Part shown: piece after piece, positions 7,421 to 17,013 of the stretch
Numbering within the stretch: position 1 is the stretch's first letter
Layout: each line of letters begins with the position of its first letter
From: an uncultured Veillonellaceae bacterium
GTDB lineage: Bacteria > Bacillota > Negativicutes > Veillonellales > Dialisteraceae
DNA: 64,000 nt
Assembly (NCBI GenBank): GCA_958348245.1
Contig: CATVYJ010000003.1
Coordinates: forward strand, 62,001-126,000
Direction: 5' to 3'
Notes under the pieces: generated by a model
The model's database searches: none
Told to the model about the DNA's origin: nothing
Seen by the model: the letters and a program-made list of their open reading frames with translations, nothing else
Translations under genes and position numbers: made by a program

Positions 7421-8915
7421 TATATACGAAAGACCCCCCCCGTGGTACTATATCTTCCCAATTCATTCGCAGAGCGTTTCCTTCGTGGATGAACGCGTTC
7501 GTCTTCAACGGCAGGAAGTCCAGGTCCATGTGGACGATGGCTTCCGTTTCTTTCATCATCTGGCTCTCGGCGATCCAGAGGGCGGTCTTCGCGACGGTGA
7601 CGGCGAAGTCGTTGATTTCGATGCCGTAGAACTGGCCGATGGAGACGCGAATGGGATTTTCGAGCGCGCCCAGCACCATCTGTCCACCGGTGAGCGCGTC
7701 GATGACGCGGTTTTCGAGGCGGCGCAGAGACAGGTAGGTCTCGGTGAGGAAGTTGCCCGAGCCGCACGCCGGGTCGAGGAAGGTGAGGCGGGCGAGCTTC
7801 TCCTGATAGGCCCGGAGATGCGTTTCCCGGGTGCGCCGCGCGGGCTCGGCGAGGATGCGGTCCAGTTCGCTCCGCAGGTCCGTGAGGAAGAGCGGGTCGA
7901 TGACTTTGTGGATGTTTTCGATGGAAGTATAGTGCATGCCTCCGTGGCGGCGTGTCTCGGGATTGAGCGTGCTCTCGAAGACCGCGCCGAAGATGGTGGG
8001 GCTGATCTCGCTCCAGTCGAAGCGCTCCGAGCAGTCTTCCATGAGGAGGTCGCAGATTTCCTCGTCGAGCTGCGGGATGACGATGGATTCGTCCGCAAAG
8101 AGGCCGCCGTTCACATAGGGGAAAGCGAGGAGGTCCGCGTTTTCGTAGGGGTCGCGGTCTTCTTCTTTCGTGTCGAGCATTTTGAAGAGGTCGATGAGGG
8201 CTTTGCGCATGTTCTGCTGACGGAAGCCCGCAAGGTAGTCGTGGAACATGGCGCGCCCGCCGAAGATGCCCGCGTCTTCCGCGTACAGGCAGAATACGAG
8301 GCGCACGCAGAGCACGTTCAGGCTTTTCAGGGTCGCTTCGCTCTTCGGGTCGATATATTTTTTCAGGAGCGCGTCGTAGAGGCGGCCCACGAGGTCGCCC
8401 GCCTGGACGGACACTTCCAGTTCTTTTTTCAGATGGGCGTCGCCCGTGTCGGTGAGGAAGTTCAGCCGGTAGTATTCTTTCGGCAGATTCGCGAGGAGGA
8501 TTTCCTCCGGTTCGGCCTGGGGATGTTCCATGTCGTACACGAGGAAGGAAGAAAAGTTGCACGTCACGATGTACCGGGGCCGCTTCGAGTAAGGCAGATT
8601 CGCGCTGTATCGAAGGGCCTGCTGGTATGGCGAGAGGAGGGAGCCGTCGCTCTGGCGGATGGCTTTCCGCAGGTCTTTGCCCAGTTCTTTCTGCTCGATG
8701 AGGACGTGCGTGGCGGGGATCATACCGTCGATGAAGCTCGTGTGGTCGAGCATGACTTTGTCTTCAAATTCAATGTACGTCTCGGGATGCTCCACGCCGT
8801 ACACATTGCGCAGAAGGGACAGCCAGAAGGGCTGGCTCTGCCCTTTCTCGTATCCTTTTCCCTGCCAGTAGGCGGCAAATTTTTTCGCGGCGGCGCGCTG
8901 TTCTGCGTCTGTCAT
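7308..8915 (-). CDS. MmeI-type (type IIL/IIG) restriction-modification enzyme, N-terminal segment ending in frameshift
   Basis: The ATG at 8915 (MTDAEQRAAAKKF) has AGGAAG 8 nt upstream. Domains in order: an N-terminal PD-(D/E)XK-like nuclease with D63 and E74-Q75-K76 (GMIPATHVLIEQKE), a helical spacer (~160-330), and the SAM-binding methyltransferase core with motif I LDPACGSGNF (~residues 376-386) and GIEINDFA. The frame leaves the family alignment exactly at the G8 tract (7434-7441) and runs about 40 codons out of register to 7308. MmeI-family enzymes combine cutting and protective methylation in one chain and need only one gene, and none of the neighbours looks like a partner. As sequenced the enzyme is OFF (or reads through by slippage); see the separate repeat entry. 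Confidence 0.88.
   Translation of the reverse strand: MTDAEQRAAAKKFAAYWQGKGYEKGQSQPFWLSLLRNVYGVEHPETYIEFEDKVMLDHTSFIDGMIPATHVLIEQKELGKDLRKAIRQSDGSLLSPYQQALRYSANLPYSKRPRYIVTCNFSSFLVYDMEHPQAEPEEILLANLPKEYYRLNFLTDTGDAHLKKELEVSVQAGDLVGRLYDALLKKYIDPKSEATLKSLNVLCVRLVFCLYAEDAGIFGGRAMFHDYLAGFRQQNMRKALIDLFKMLDTKEEDRDPYENADLLAFPYVNGGLFADESIVIPQLDEEICDLLMEDCSERFDWSEISPTIFGAVFESTLNPETRRHGGMHYTSIENIHKVIDPLFLTDLRSELDRILAEPARRTRETHLRAYQEKLARLTFLDPACGSGNFLTETYLSLRRLENRVIDALTGGQMVLGALENPIRVSIGQFYGIEINDFAVTVAKTALWIAESQMMKETEAIVHMDLDFLPLKTNAFIHEGNALRMNWEDIVPRGGSFVYNGQSAFCGIHIHVRRPESRYAGNLSESEKSRLRMRVV
7434..7441. repeat. Homopolymeric G8 tract inside the MmeI-like gene (candidate phase-variation switch)
   Basis: Eight consecutive C on the plus strand (G on the coding strand) lie exactly at the point where the two halves of the MmeI-like protein change frame. 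G7 or G10 would restore a full-length protein (VPRGGLSYIMGNPPF). Long G tracts inside restriction-modification genes are a well-known basis of slipped-strand phase variation. Confidence 0.85.
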
Positions 8916-9002
8916 GGTATGTCTTCCTTTCCTCTTCGTTTTGCTTTTCATTGTAGCGGAAAATGATAAAATGCTCAATTCCCCGCCCGCGCTCTCCCTT
9001 CT

Positions 9003-9123
9003 CAAAAATTTTCCGCGCGTCCCTCCTCGAAAAATTTTCCGTACCGCCCTCCCCTGCGCTTTCAAAATTCCCCGTGCGCTTCCTCCAAATTTTCCGCTTC
9101 CCTGCCGCTCCCCAAAATTTCCG
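9003..9123. repeat. Five imperfect copies of an AAAATTTTCCG motif
   Basis: In the gap between the MmeI-like gene and eno, the core AAAATTTTCCG (with one- or two-base variants) recurs with its last base at 9015, 9041, 9074, 9096 and 9123, spaced 22-33 bases apart. No protein-coding explanation is convincing. They might be binding sites or remnants of a short tandem repeat. Confidence 0.55.
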
Positions 9124-9128
9124 CGCAC

Positions 9129-9164
9129 AAAAAAGCACCCGCGCGTAGAGAAGCGGGTGCTTTT
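9129..9164 (-). terminator. Terminator of the glycolytic operon (after eno)
   Basis: Hairpin AGCACCCGC / GCGGGTGCT with T-runs on both sides; on the minus strand it follows eno by 25 bases and ends in TTTTTT. It could also work on the other strand. Confidence 0.85.
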
Positions 9165-9189
9165 CCATCAAAGGAGAAAATTCAGAGCA

Positions 9190-10485
<1,296 letters not shown>

Positions 10486-10500
10486 GGTTCTGTCCTTTCT

Positions 10501-11253
10501 TCAAGCTTTCGCTGTATCGTAAATGGAAATAAATTCGTCCGCGCGGAGGCTGGCCCCGCCGATGAGCGCGCCGTCAATGTCCGGCTCGGAGAGGAAATCG
10601 GCGATATTCCCCTGCCCCACGCTTCCCCCATAGAGGATGCGCGCCGAGGAGGCGGCGTCCTGTCCGAAAAGGCGGAAGAGGCATTCCCGGATCCAGCCGC
10701 ACACTTCCTGCGCTTCGGCGGCGGTGGCGGCCTGTCCGGCCCCTATGGCCCATACCGGTTCATAAGCGACGACGAGCCGCGCCGCTTCGTCTGCGGCGGC
10801 GTCCCGGAGCCCCTCTTCCACTTCGCGCTGGATAACGGAAGCGGTGCGCCCGCCGCGCCGTTCGTCCGCCGTCTCGCCTGCGCAGAGAATGGGCGTCATG
10901 CCCGCGTCGAGCACGGCCCGCACTTTCCTCCGGATAAAGTCATCGGTCTCGCCGAGGAGCTGCCGCCGTTCCGAGTGGCCGCAGATGCACCACCGGCATC
11001 CGAGCGAAGTGAGCATGGCCGGAGAAATTTCCCCGGTGTACGCGCCGGACGCGGCGGGATAGACGTTCTGCGCGCCCCACTGGATGCAGGTATCCGAAAG
11101 CGACCGCTGCGCCGCCGCCAGTGCCGTGAAGGGCGGACACACCACAAGATCCGCTCCGCCCGGCTGTACCGCGGCAAGCGCACGGAAAAGCGCGTCTGCT
11201 TCAGCGGCGTCGCCGTTCATTTTCCAGTTTCCCGCAATGAGAGGGCGTCTCAT
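10501..11253 (-). CDS. tpiA: Triosephosphate isomerase
   Basis: 250 residues. The N-terminus RRPLIAGNWKMNGD, the catalytic loop VVAYEPVWAIGAGQAAT with the general base Glu, and the phosphate-binding ILYGGSVGQGNI are all intact. It interconverts glyceraldehyde-3-phosphate and dihydroxyacetone phosphate. Its ATG overlaps the pgk stop by 4 nt. Confidence 0.98.
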   Translation of the reverse strand: MRRPLIAGNWKMNGDAAEADALFRALAAVQPGGADLVVCPPFTALAAAQRSLSDTCIQWGAQNVYPAASGAYTGEISPAMLTSLGCRWCICGHSERRQLLGETDDFIRRKVRAVLDAGMTPILCAGETADERRGGRTASVIQREVEEGLRDAAADEAARLVVAYEPVWAIGAGQAATAAEAQEVCGWIRECLFRLFGQDAASSARILYGGSVGQGNIADFLSEPDIDGALIGGASLRADEFISIYDTAKA

Positions 11254-12440
11254 GCCTCCTCCTTGTCGGCGAGGACGGCGATGCCCGGGAGAACCATGCC
11301 TTCGAGCATTTCGAGGGACGCGCCGCCGCCGGTGGATACGTGGGACAATTTGTCTTCGATGCCGAGCTTGTCCACCACCTCCGCCGATTCTCCGCCGCCT
11401 ACGACGGTGGTCGCGTCCAGATCGGCGAGCGCCCGGGCGATCTGGAAGGTGCCTGCGGAGAAGGGCTTCATTTCAAAGACGCCCATGGGGCCGTTCCATA
11501 CGACGGTCTTCATTTTCCGCAGGGTCTCCACATACAGGTCGATGGTCTTCGGGCCGATATCGAGGGCCATCCACGGATCGGAAAATTCTTTCGCCGTGAG
11601 GACTTTCACCTGCGCGTCTTCGGAGAAAGCGTCGCCGGCGGTGAAGTCCACCGGAAGGAGCATCTTCGCGCCGAGTTTCTCCGCACGCTCCATGAGGCCC
11701 CGGGCCTGGTCGAAGCGGTCCCGGTCCTGCAGGGATTTCCCCATGTCGTAGCCTTCCGCGGCGACGAACGTATTCGCCATGCCGCCGCCGATGAGGATGA
11801 CGTCCGCTTTTTCCATGAGATTCGCGATGACGTGGATCTTGTCGGCGATCTTCGCGCCGCCGATGATGGCCGCAAAGGGCCGTTCGGGATGGTCGATGAC
11901 GCCGCCGAGGAAATCGATTTCCTTTTTCAGGAGAAGGCCCGCCGCCATGGGAAGGATTTTCCCCGCGCCCACGATGGACGCGTGCGCCCGGTGAGACACG
12001 CCGAAGGCGTCGTTCACCGCGCCGTCGCAGCCGCGCACGAGCGCCTCCGCAAACGCGGGATCATTCTTTTCTTCTTCTTTGTGGAAGCGCAGGTTTTCCA
12101 GGAGAAGCACGTCTCCCGGACGGAGCGCCGCTTTCATGCGGTCCGCATCGGGGCCGACGCAGTCTTCACAGAAAGCCACGGGCTGCCCCAGCAGTTCCGC
12201 AAGGCGCTCTCCCGCTTTCCGGAGAGAGAGCTCGGGCTTTGCTTCGCCTTTCGGCCGGCCCATGTGGCTCGCGAGCACGACTGCCGCGCCGTGATCCAGA
12301 AGATACCGGATGGTGGGCACGGTGGAGCGGATGCGCCGGTCGTCCTTAATCGTGCCGTCCGCTTCGTGGGGGACGTTGTAGTCCACGCGCATGTAGATGG
12401 TTTTCCCCTCGAGCGGGATGTCATAGACAGTCTTTTTCAT
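11250..12440 (-). CDS. pgk: Phosphoglycerate kinase
   Basis: 396 residues from the ATG at 12440 (MKKTVYDIPLEGKTIYMRVDYNVP); an in-frame extension towards 12512 runs into gapA and is not used. Typical motifs are RVDYNVP, SHMGRPKGE, the hinge IGGAKIADK, and GPMGVFE with VVGGGES near the nucleotide site. It makes ATP from 1,3-bisphosphoglycerate in lower glycolysis. There is one base between gapA stop and this ATG. Confidence 0.98.
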   Translation of the reverse strand: MKKTVYDIPLEGKTIYMRVDYNVPHEADGTIKDDRRIRSTVPTIRYLLDHGAAVVLASHMGRPKGEAKPELSLRKAGERLAELLGQPVAFCEDCVGPDADRMKAALRPGDVLLLENLRFHKEEEKNDPAFAEALVRGCDGAVNDAFGVSHRAHASIVGAGKILPMAAGLLLKKEIDFLGGVIDHPERPFAAIIGGAKIADKIHVIANLMEKADVILIGGGMANTFVAAEGYDMGKSLQDRDRFDQARGLMERAEKLGAKMLLPVDFTAGDAFSEDAQVKVLTAKEFSDPWMALDIGPKTIDLYVETLRKMKTVVWNGPMGVFEMKPFSAGTFQIARALADLDATTVVGGGESAEVVDKLGIEDKLSHVSTGGGASLEMLEGMVLPGIAVLADKEEA

Positions 12441-12441
12441 C

Positions 12442-13452
12442 TTACAGTCCTTTCGATGCGACATAGGCAGCGAGGTCGGCGATCCGGCAGGAATAGCCCC
12501 ATTCGTTGTCATACCATGCGATGACTTTCACAAGATTGCCGTCCACCACCATGGTGAGCTCGCCGTCGACAGTGCTGCTCACGCTGGTGCCGAGGAAGTC
12601 GCTGGAGACGAGCGGTTCGTCCGTATAGGCGAGGATGCCTTTCAGCGGGCCTTCCGCCGCCGCTTTGAGGGCCGCGTTCACTTCTTCCTTCGTGACGGTG
12701 CCTTCCACTTCGCAGGAGAGGTCCACGAGGGAGACGTCCGGCGTGGGTACGCGGATGGCAAGGCCGTTCAGTTTGCCTTTCAGTTCGGGGATGACGATGC
12801 CGATAGCTTTCGCCGCGCCGGTGGAGGTGGGGATGATATTTTCCGCCGCCGCGCGTCCTCTGCGGGGGTCTTTTTTGTGGGCCTTTTCGAGAATGGCCTG
12901 GTCGTTCGTGTAAGAATGCACGGTGGTCATCATGCCGCGGCGGATGTGGAAGGTGTCGTTCAGCACTTTCACCACCGGCGCAAGGCAGTTCGTCGTGCAG
13001 GATGCGTTGGAGAGGACGTGGTCTTTTGCCGGATCGTAATCCCCTTCGTTCACGCCCATGACGATGGTGGCGTCGTCGTCCTTGCCGGGAGCAGTGATGA
13101 TGACTTTCTTCACCGTGCCGTGGATGTGCTTGCCTGCACTTTCATGGTCTTTCAGCTTGCCCGTCGATTCAATGACGATTTCCACGCCGTAGTCTTCCCA
13201 TTTCAGGTTGGCCGGATCGCGGTCCGCAAAGACGTGGATGCGGCGGCCGTCCACGAGGATGTCGTCTCCGTCGACCTGCACGTCTTTGTCGAGGCGGCCG
13301 TGGACGGAGTCATACTTCGCCAGATACGCCGCGGTCTCCGCGCCGCTGGGATTGTTGATGGCGGTGATTTCGAAATCATCCCGGTCCAGCATGACGCGGA
13401 ACACGAGGCGGCCGATGCGCCCGAATCCATTGATGCCGATCTTTGTTGCCAT
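12442..13452 (-). CDS. gapA: Glyceraldehyde-3-phosphate dehydrogenase
   Basis: 336 residues starting at the ATG at 13452 (MATKIGINGFGRIGRLVFR), which has a perfect AGGAGG 8 nt upstream; the ATG two codons earlier is too close to that site. The Rossmann motif INGFGRIGR and the catalytic SNASCTTNCLAP with the active Cys are present. It oxidises glyceraldehyde-3-phosphate with NAD. It is the first enzyme gene of the operon, directly after its regulator cggR. Confidence 0.98.
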   Translation of the reverse strand: MATKIGINGFGRIGRLVFRVMLDRDDFEITAINNPSGAETAAYLAKYDSVHGRLDKDVQVDGDDILVDGRRIHVFADRDPANLKWEDYGVEIVIESTGKLKDHESAGKHIHGTVKKVIITAPGKDDDATIVMGVNEGDYDPAKDHVLSNASCTTNCLAPVVKVLNDTFHIRRGMMTTVHSYTNDQAILEKAHKKDPRRGRAAAENIIPTSTGAAKAIGIVIPELKGKLNGLAIRVPTPDVSLVDLSCEVEGTVTKEEVNAALKAAAEGPLKGILAYTDEPLVSSDFLGTSVSSTVDGELTMVVDGNLVKVIAWYDNEWGYSCRIADLAAYVASKGL

Positions 13453-13494
13453 TTGCATTACCTCCTGCATTGCTTCTTCTTTTTTTACAAAGGG

Positions 13495-14529
13495 CTAATG
13501 CCGCTGTTCCTCCCGGGCGATGGCGAGGATTTCCTTCCCCGCGCCTTCGTCCGTGACGAGCGTTCCCCGCACGCCCGCGCGCGCCATGGCCAGGATGGCC
13601 GCGCCTTTCGACGCGCCTCCCGCGGCGATGATCACGTGCGGGATGGAGCGGAGCTCCTCCAGCGCGATGCCCACATTATTCATTCTGTCCAGCACCCGGC
13701 CGCGGATGTCCGCATAGAGCCCGAGCGCTTCCCCGCAGGCCCCTTCCGTCATAAGGCGGTTCTTCCGGCCCGACTCGAGCTGATGCCGCTGAGCCATGCG
13801 GTTCGCTTCGCCCACGCCGATGGCGAGGATATCCGCCCGGTGAATCAGCGATTCGATTTCCACAAGGTCCGGCGACTCCTCCCGGAGCCGGTCGATGAGC
13901 GCGGAGCTGAATCCGTCCGGGATGTGCAGCATGCGGTACGTGCCGCCGATCTTTTCCGCGGTGACCGCCGCGACGGTGTTTGCCTGGTATTCGATTTTTT
14001 CTCCGAAGCCGCCCCGGGCGGGCACGACAGTCACGTCGAGAGAGAGCCTGGGCAGCGCCGCCGCGAGAGCCGCCATGGTAGTTCCGCCGGAGACAGCGAG
14101 AATCTGTCCGTTCCGGAGGCGGCGGGCCAGGGCGAGCGCCGCTTCCTGCCCCACGCTCTGCTTCACCGCCGGATTCTGGTCCATATCGCCCCGTACGAGA
14201 ATCACCTGCTTCATGGAAAGAATCTCCGTGAGCTGGCGCTCCTGCTCGGCAAACGAAGGCCGCTTCATGAAATACCGGGAAAGCGGCGCGAGCACCTGCT
14301 CCCCTTTCGGGGTGAGACGAATGCCCACCGCCTGGATAGTCACAAGGCCGGACCGCTCCATCGCTTCCACATGACCGCGGACGACGCGTTCTGTCAGCTT
14401 GGACTGCACGGCCAGCAGCCGGCGGCCCACAGGCTGTGTGAGCGCGATCTGCCGGAGCAGCTCATACCGCTCGGCGGCCTGCTCCATCATCTCCGGCACA
14501 AGGAGTGCCATCAGTGAATCTTCATCCAA
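13495..14529 (-). CDS. cggR: Central glycolytic genes regulator (SorC family)
   Basis: 344 residues: an N-terminal winged helix (ERYELLRQIALTQPVGRRLLAVQSKLTERVVRGHVEAM) followed by the sugar-phosphate-binding SorC domain (VSGGTTMAALA, ARGGFGEKIEYQANTVAA, IIAAGGASKGAAI). In Bacillus CggR represses the gap operon and is released by fructose-1,6-bisphosphate. I chose the TTG at 14529 because GGAGG lies 7 nt upstream and the resulting N-terminus lines up with CggR; the ATG at 14586 would put the operator inside the coding sequence. It is autoregulated through the operator at 14550-14565. Confidence 0.93.
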   Translation of the reverse strand: MDEDSLMALLVPEMMEQAAERYELLRQIALTQPVGRRLLAVQSKLTERVVRGHVEAMERSGLVTIQAVGIRLTPKGEQVLAPLSRYFMKRPSFAEQERQLTEILSMKQVILVRGDMDQNPAVKQSVGQEAALALARRLRNGQILAVSGGTTMAALAAALPRLSLDVTVVPARGGFGEKIEYQANTVAAVTAEKIGGTYRMLHIPDGFSSALIDRLREESPDLVEIESLIHRADILAIGVGEANRMAQRHQLESGRKNRLMTEGACGEALGLYADIRGRVLDRMNNVGIALEELRSIPHVIIAAGGASKGAAILAMARAGVRGTLVTDEGAGKEILAIAREEQRH

Positions 14530-14549
14530 CCTATCGCCTCCATCCCGGT

Positions 14550-14565
14550 GGACGTTTTTTGTCCC
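14550..14565. promoter_or_regulatory. Probable CggR operator
   Basis: GGACGTTTTTTGTCCC lies between the cggR promoter and its start codon. It closely matches half of the Bacillus cggR-gapA operator (GGGAC-N6-TGTCC pattern), which also lies downstream of its promoter. Only one clear half is visible here. Confidence 0.65.
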
Positions 14566-14600
14566 ATTAAAACCAAAATAACACATTTATTGGCAAATTT

Positions 14601-14629
14601 AGTATAGCATATTTCCCATCTGCTTACAA
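14601..14629 (-). promoter_or_regulatory. Promoter of the cggR-gapA-pgk-tpiA-eno operon
   Basis: Minus strand TTGTAA (14624-14629), 17-nt spacer, TATACT (14601-14606). Transcription should start near 14594, giving a leader of about 65 nt that contains the CggR operator. Confidence 0.8.
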
Positions 14630-14743
14630 TCAGGGGATATAAGTGTATGCTTTTCCCTGATCCTTCAAAAAATATTTTATTTAAGGTAAAAACAAAATAT
14701 TTAAACAGTGTTTCTCCCCTCCATCGCCTCCGGCGGCGCCGCC

Positions 14744-14772
14744 TTTACTTTTCTAAAAAAATCTCTTATAAT
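14744..14772 (+). promoter_or_regulatory. Promoter of fabK
   Basis: TTTACT (14744-14749), 17-nt spacer, perfect TATAAT (14767-14772), about 75 nt before the fabK ATG. The 14530-14846 gap is otherwise filled by the divergent cggR promoter and operator. Confidence 0.75.
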
Positions 14773-14846
14773 GCGGGCATAGAATAATACTTTTGCTATT
14801 TGCAAAAAAATCATGCAAACAGCTATCCGGAAAAGGAGGAAATCCC

Positions 14847-15791
14847 ATGTGGAAAACGAAACTGACTGCGCTTCTCGGCATTGAGTATCCCGTCATTCAG
14901 GGCGCGATGGCCTATCTGTCCGAGTCCCATCTGGTCTCCGCCATGTGTCATGCCGGCGCGACCGGCGTCATCGCCACGGGCGGACTTCCGGTGGATAAGG
15001 TGCGCGAACAGATCCGCGCCGTGAAAGACATCACCAATAAACCGTTCGGCGTGAACCTCATGCTCCAGTCGCCGAATAAAGACGACATCGCCCAGCTCGT
15101 CATCGATGAAAAGGTCGCCTTCGTCACCATCGGCGCAGGCAATCCGGTGCCCTACTTCGAACCACTGCAGGCGCACGGCATCAAGTGCATTCCCGTCGTG
15201 CCCAGCGTGAAGCTCGCCCGGCGCGTACAGGACAAAGGCGCGGACGCGCTCGTCATCGAAGGCATGGAAGCAGGCGGGCACGACGGCACCCTCACCACCA
15301 TGGCCCTCATGGAAAATGTCATTCCTGAAATCGAGATCCCGGTCATCGCGGCCGGCGGCATCGTAGACGGCCGGGGCATCGCGGCGGCGCTCGTCATGGG
15401 TGCGTCCGGCGTGCAGATGGGCTCCCGCTTCCTCCTCTCGGACGAATGCATTCTCCATCCGAAAGCCAAGCAGGCCATCATCGACGCGTCCGACACCGAC
15501 TCCACCGTCACGGGCTTCACCCACAACAGCAGCGTGCGCGGCCTGAAAAACAAATGGAGTGAAGCGTACCTGGCGAAGGAATACAGCGGCGCGCCCACGG
15601 AAGAACTGATGGAACTGGCCCGCGGCACAAACTGGAAAGGCGCCATCGAAGGCGATACGGAAAACGGTTTTGTCCTTGTGGGCATGTCCCTGAACCGCCT
15701 CACCCGCATCCAGCCCGTGCAGGCCATCATTGATGAACTCGTCACGGAAACGGAAGAACGGCTCGCTCTCGCCGGCAGCCTTCTGAAATAA
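14847..15791 (+). CDS. fabK: Enoyl-ACP reductase II (FMN-dependent, FabK type)
   Basis: 314 residues in the 2-nitropropane dioxygenase/FabK TIM-barrel family: N-terminus TALLGIEYPVIQGAMAYLS, FGVNLMLQSPN, VTIGAGNP, the FabK-typical EGMEAGGHDG, IPVIAAGGIVDGRG and GVQMGSRF phosphate-binding end. FabK reduces trans-2-enoyl-ACP in fatty acid synthesis. The ATG at 14847 has AAGGAGG 8 nt upstream; an upstream in-frame start lacks one. It is not in a fab cluster here but next to a carbonic anhydrase gene; a nitronate monooxygenase role cannot be excluded by sequence alone. Confidence 0.88.
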   Translation: MWKTKLTALLGIEYPVIQGAMAYLSESHLVSAMCHAGATGVIATGGLPVDKVREQIRAVKDITNKPFGVNLMLQSPNKDDIAQLVIDEKVAFVTIGAGNPVPYFEPLQAHGIKCIPVVPSVKLARRVQDKGADALVIEGMEAGGHDGTLTTMALMENVIPEIEIPVIAAGGIVDGRGIAAALVMGASGVQMGSRFLLSDECILHPKAKQAIIDASDTDSTVTGFTHNSSVRGLKNKWSEAYLAKEYSGAPTEELMELARGTNWKGAIEGDTENGFVLVGMSLNRLTRIQPVQAIIDELVTETEERLALAGSLLK

Positions 15792-15819
15792 TTTCCCCGC
15801 ATTGAAAGGAGGACATGGC

Positions 15820-16377
15820 ATGTATACACTTCATTCTCAGGAATTTCAGGGCAAGACGCCTCAGATCGATGAAAACGCCTTTGTCGCGCCCGGTGTGCAT
15901 CTCTATGGCGACGTCCGCGTAGGACCCGAGTCCAGCCTCTGGCCCGGCGTGGTCGCCCGGGGCGACGTGAATTATATTTCCATCGGCAAATGCTCCAATG
16001 TGCAGGATCTCTGCTGCCTCCATGTAGCGGACGATCATCCGTGCATCATCGGCGACTATGTGACCATCGGCCACTGCGCGTGCGTGCACGCCTGTGAAAT
16101 CGAAGACCATGTGCTCATCGGCATGCACGCCACGGTCCTCACCGGAGCCAGGATCGGCGAAGGCTCCATCATCGCCGCGGGCGCGCTGGTCCTCGCTAAT
16201 CAGGTGATCCCGCCGCATTCCCTCGTGGTAGGCGTCCCGGGCAAAGTGGTGCGCACGCAGGACGTGATGCAGAAGCTCCACGAACAGGCGCTGAAATACA
16301 AATACGAATGGGCCATCCAGTACGGTGCGAATCCGAACATCGGCGGCGAGCAGTTTGACGGCTCCGCGGTTTTCTGA
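15820..16377 (+). CDS. Gamma-carbonic anhydrase-like hexapeptide-repeat protein
   Basis: 185 residues of left-handed beta-helix made of hexapeptide repeats. The gamma-CA metal-site histidines are visible in CCLHVADDHP and TIGHCACVHACEI, with IGMHATVLTGARIGEGSIIAAGALV following. Family members include YrdA/PaaY-like proteins that bind zinc or iron and may hydrate CO2. ATG chosen with AAGGAGG 7 nt upstream. It follows fabK by 28 bases and ends at the terminator at 16387, so it is probably co-transcribed with fabK. Confidence 0.88.
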   Translation: MYTLHSQEFQGKTPQIDENAFVAPGVHLYGDVRVGPESSLWPGVVARGDVNYISIGKCSNVQDLCCLHVADDHPCIIGDYVTIGHCACVHACEIEDHVLIGMHATVLTGARIGEGSIIAAGALVLANQVIPPHSLVVGVPGKVVRTQDVMQKLHEQALKYKYEWAIQYGANPNIGGEQFDGSAVF

Positions 16378-16386
16378 TTGTCCGTG

Positions 16387-16419
16387 AAAAGAGAATCTCC
16401 TCCGGGGGATTCTTTTTTT
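16387..16419 (+). terminator. Terminator of fabK-carbonic anhydrase unit
   Basis: GAATCTCC / GGGGGATTC hairpin followed by TTTTTTT, 10 bases after the stop codon. Confidence 0.8.
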
Positions 16420-16961
16420 GCGCCATCGGCGGCACCCGGCAGAGATGAAACGCTTTCCTCGTCCGCCACGCCGCCCTTTCAACGCGTGCTTCCCAATCCT
16501 CCGCCCTTGCGTTTCGAAAACGCTTGCGGAATCACGGCGCAGGCTAACGGGAAATTTCCCGCGCAGAGGGAATGCGTGCGAATGCCCCGCAGCGCCTTTC
16601 TGCAAGCCTCCACTTCTGTCCGCCCTGCGCCCGTCTTCTCCGGAGAGACGCGGACGCCTTTCCCGCTTTTTATCCGGGCATGAAAATTTTTTCAAAGCGT
16701 CTCCTTTCTTTTTTCCTTCTGCTGCACGGCGAAGGCAGGAAAACGGAGATAGACTGCGCGGATGCGCCGCGCCGGAATGCACCGCCTCACCGCAGGCGCG
16801 CGCCTTTCTCTCCATCCCGCAGAAAGGTCCGTTGCTTTTTTTGCAGCCAACGAAAAACAGTGGCGGCCGCCGCGGAAGAGCGCATGCTCCGCGCCGTCCC
16901 GCATGGGACAGCTCGCCCCGTTCTGCGCCTATACGAATCCCGCATACATGAGGGAAGCGTT
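16420..16961. other. About 540 bases without a recognisable gene
   Basis: GC-rich sequence with open frames on both strands whose translations are Arg/Pro/Ser-rich and lack ribosome binding sites, as expected for chance frames in GC-rich DNA. I recognise no RNA gene or repeat. It may be a decayed gene. Confidence 0.5.
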
Positions 16962-16990
16962 TTGACGAACCGGAAAAAATTGATTACAAT
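16962..16990 (+). promoter_or_regulatory. Promoter of the small GNAT gene
   Basis: TTGACG (16962-16967), 17-nt spacer, TACAAT (16985-16990). The ribosome binding site AAAGGAGG begins only about 8 bases later, so the leader is very short. Confidence 0.75.
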
Positions 16991-17013
16991 AACCGGTAAA
17001 GGAGGTGGCTGCC

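Noticed and set aside
7308..7432. Reading the frame beyond the G8 tract as a genuine C-terminal tail of the methyltransferase
   Set aside because: It departs from the family exactly at the tract, while the other frame resumes the conserved NPPF motif.
16418..16951. 177-codon plus-strand frame in the gap before the GNAT gene
   Set aside because: Arg/Pro/Ser-rich translation, competing frames on both strands, no Shine-Dalgarno, no recognisable motif.
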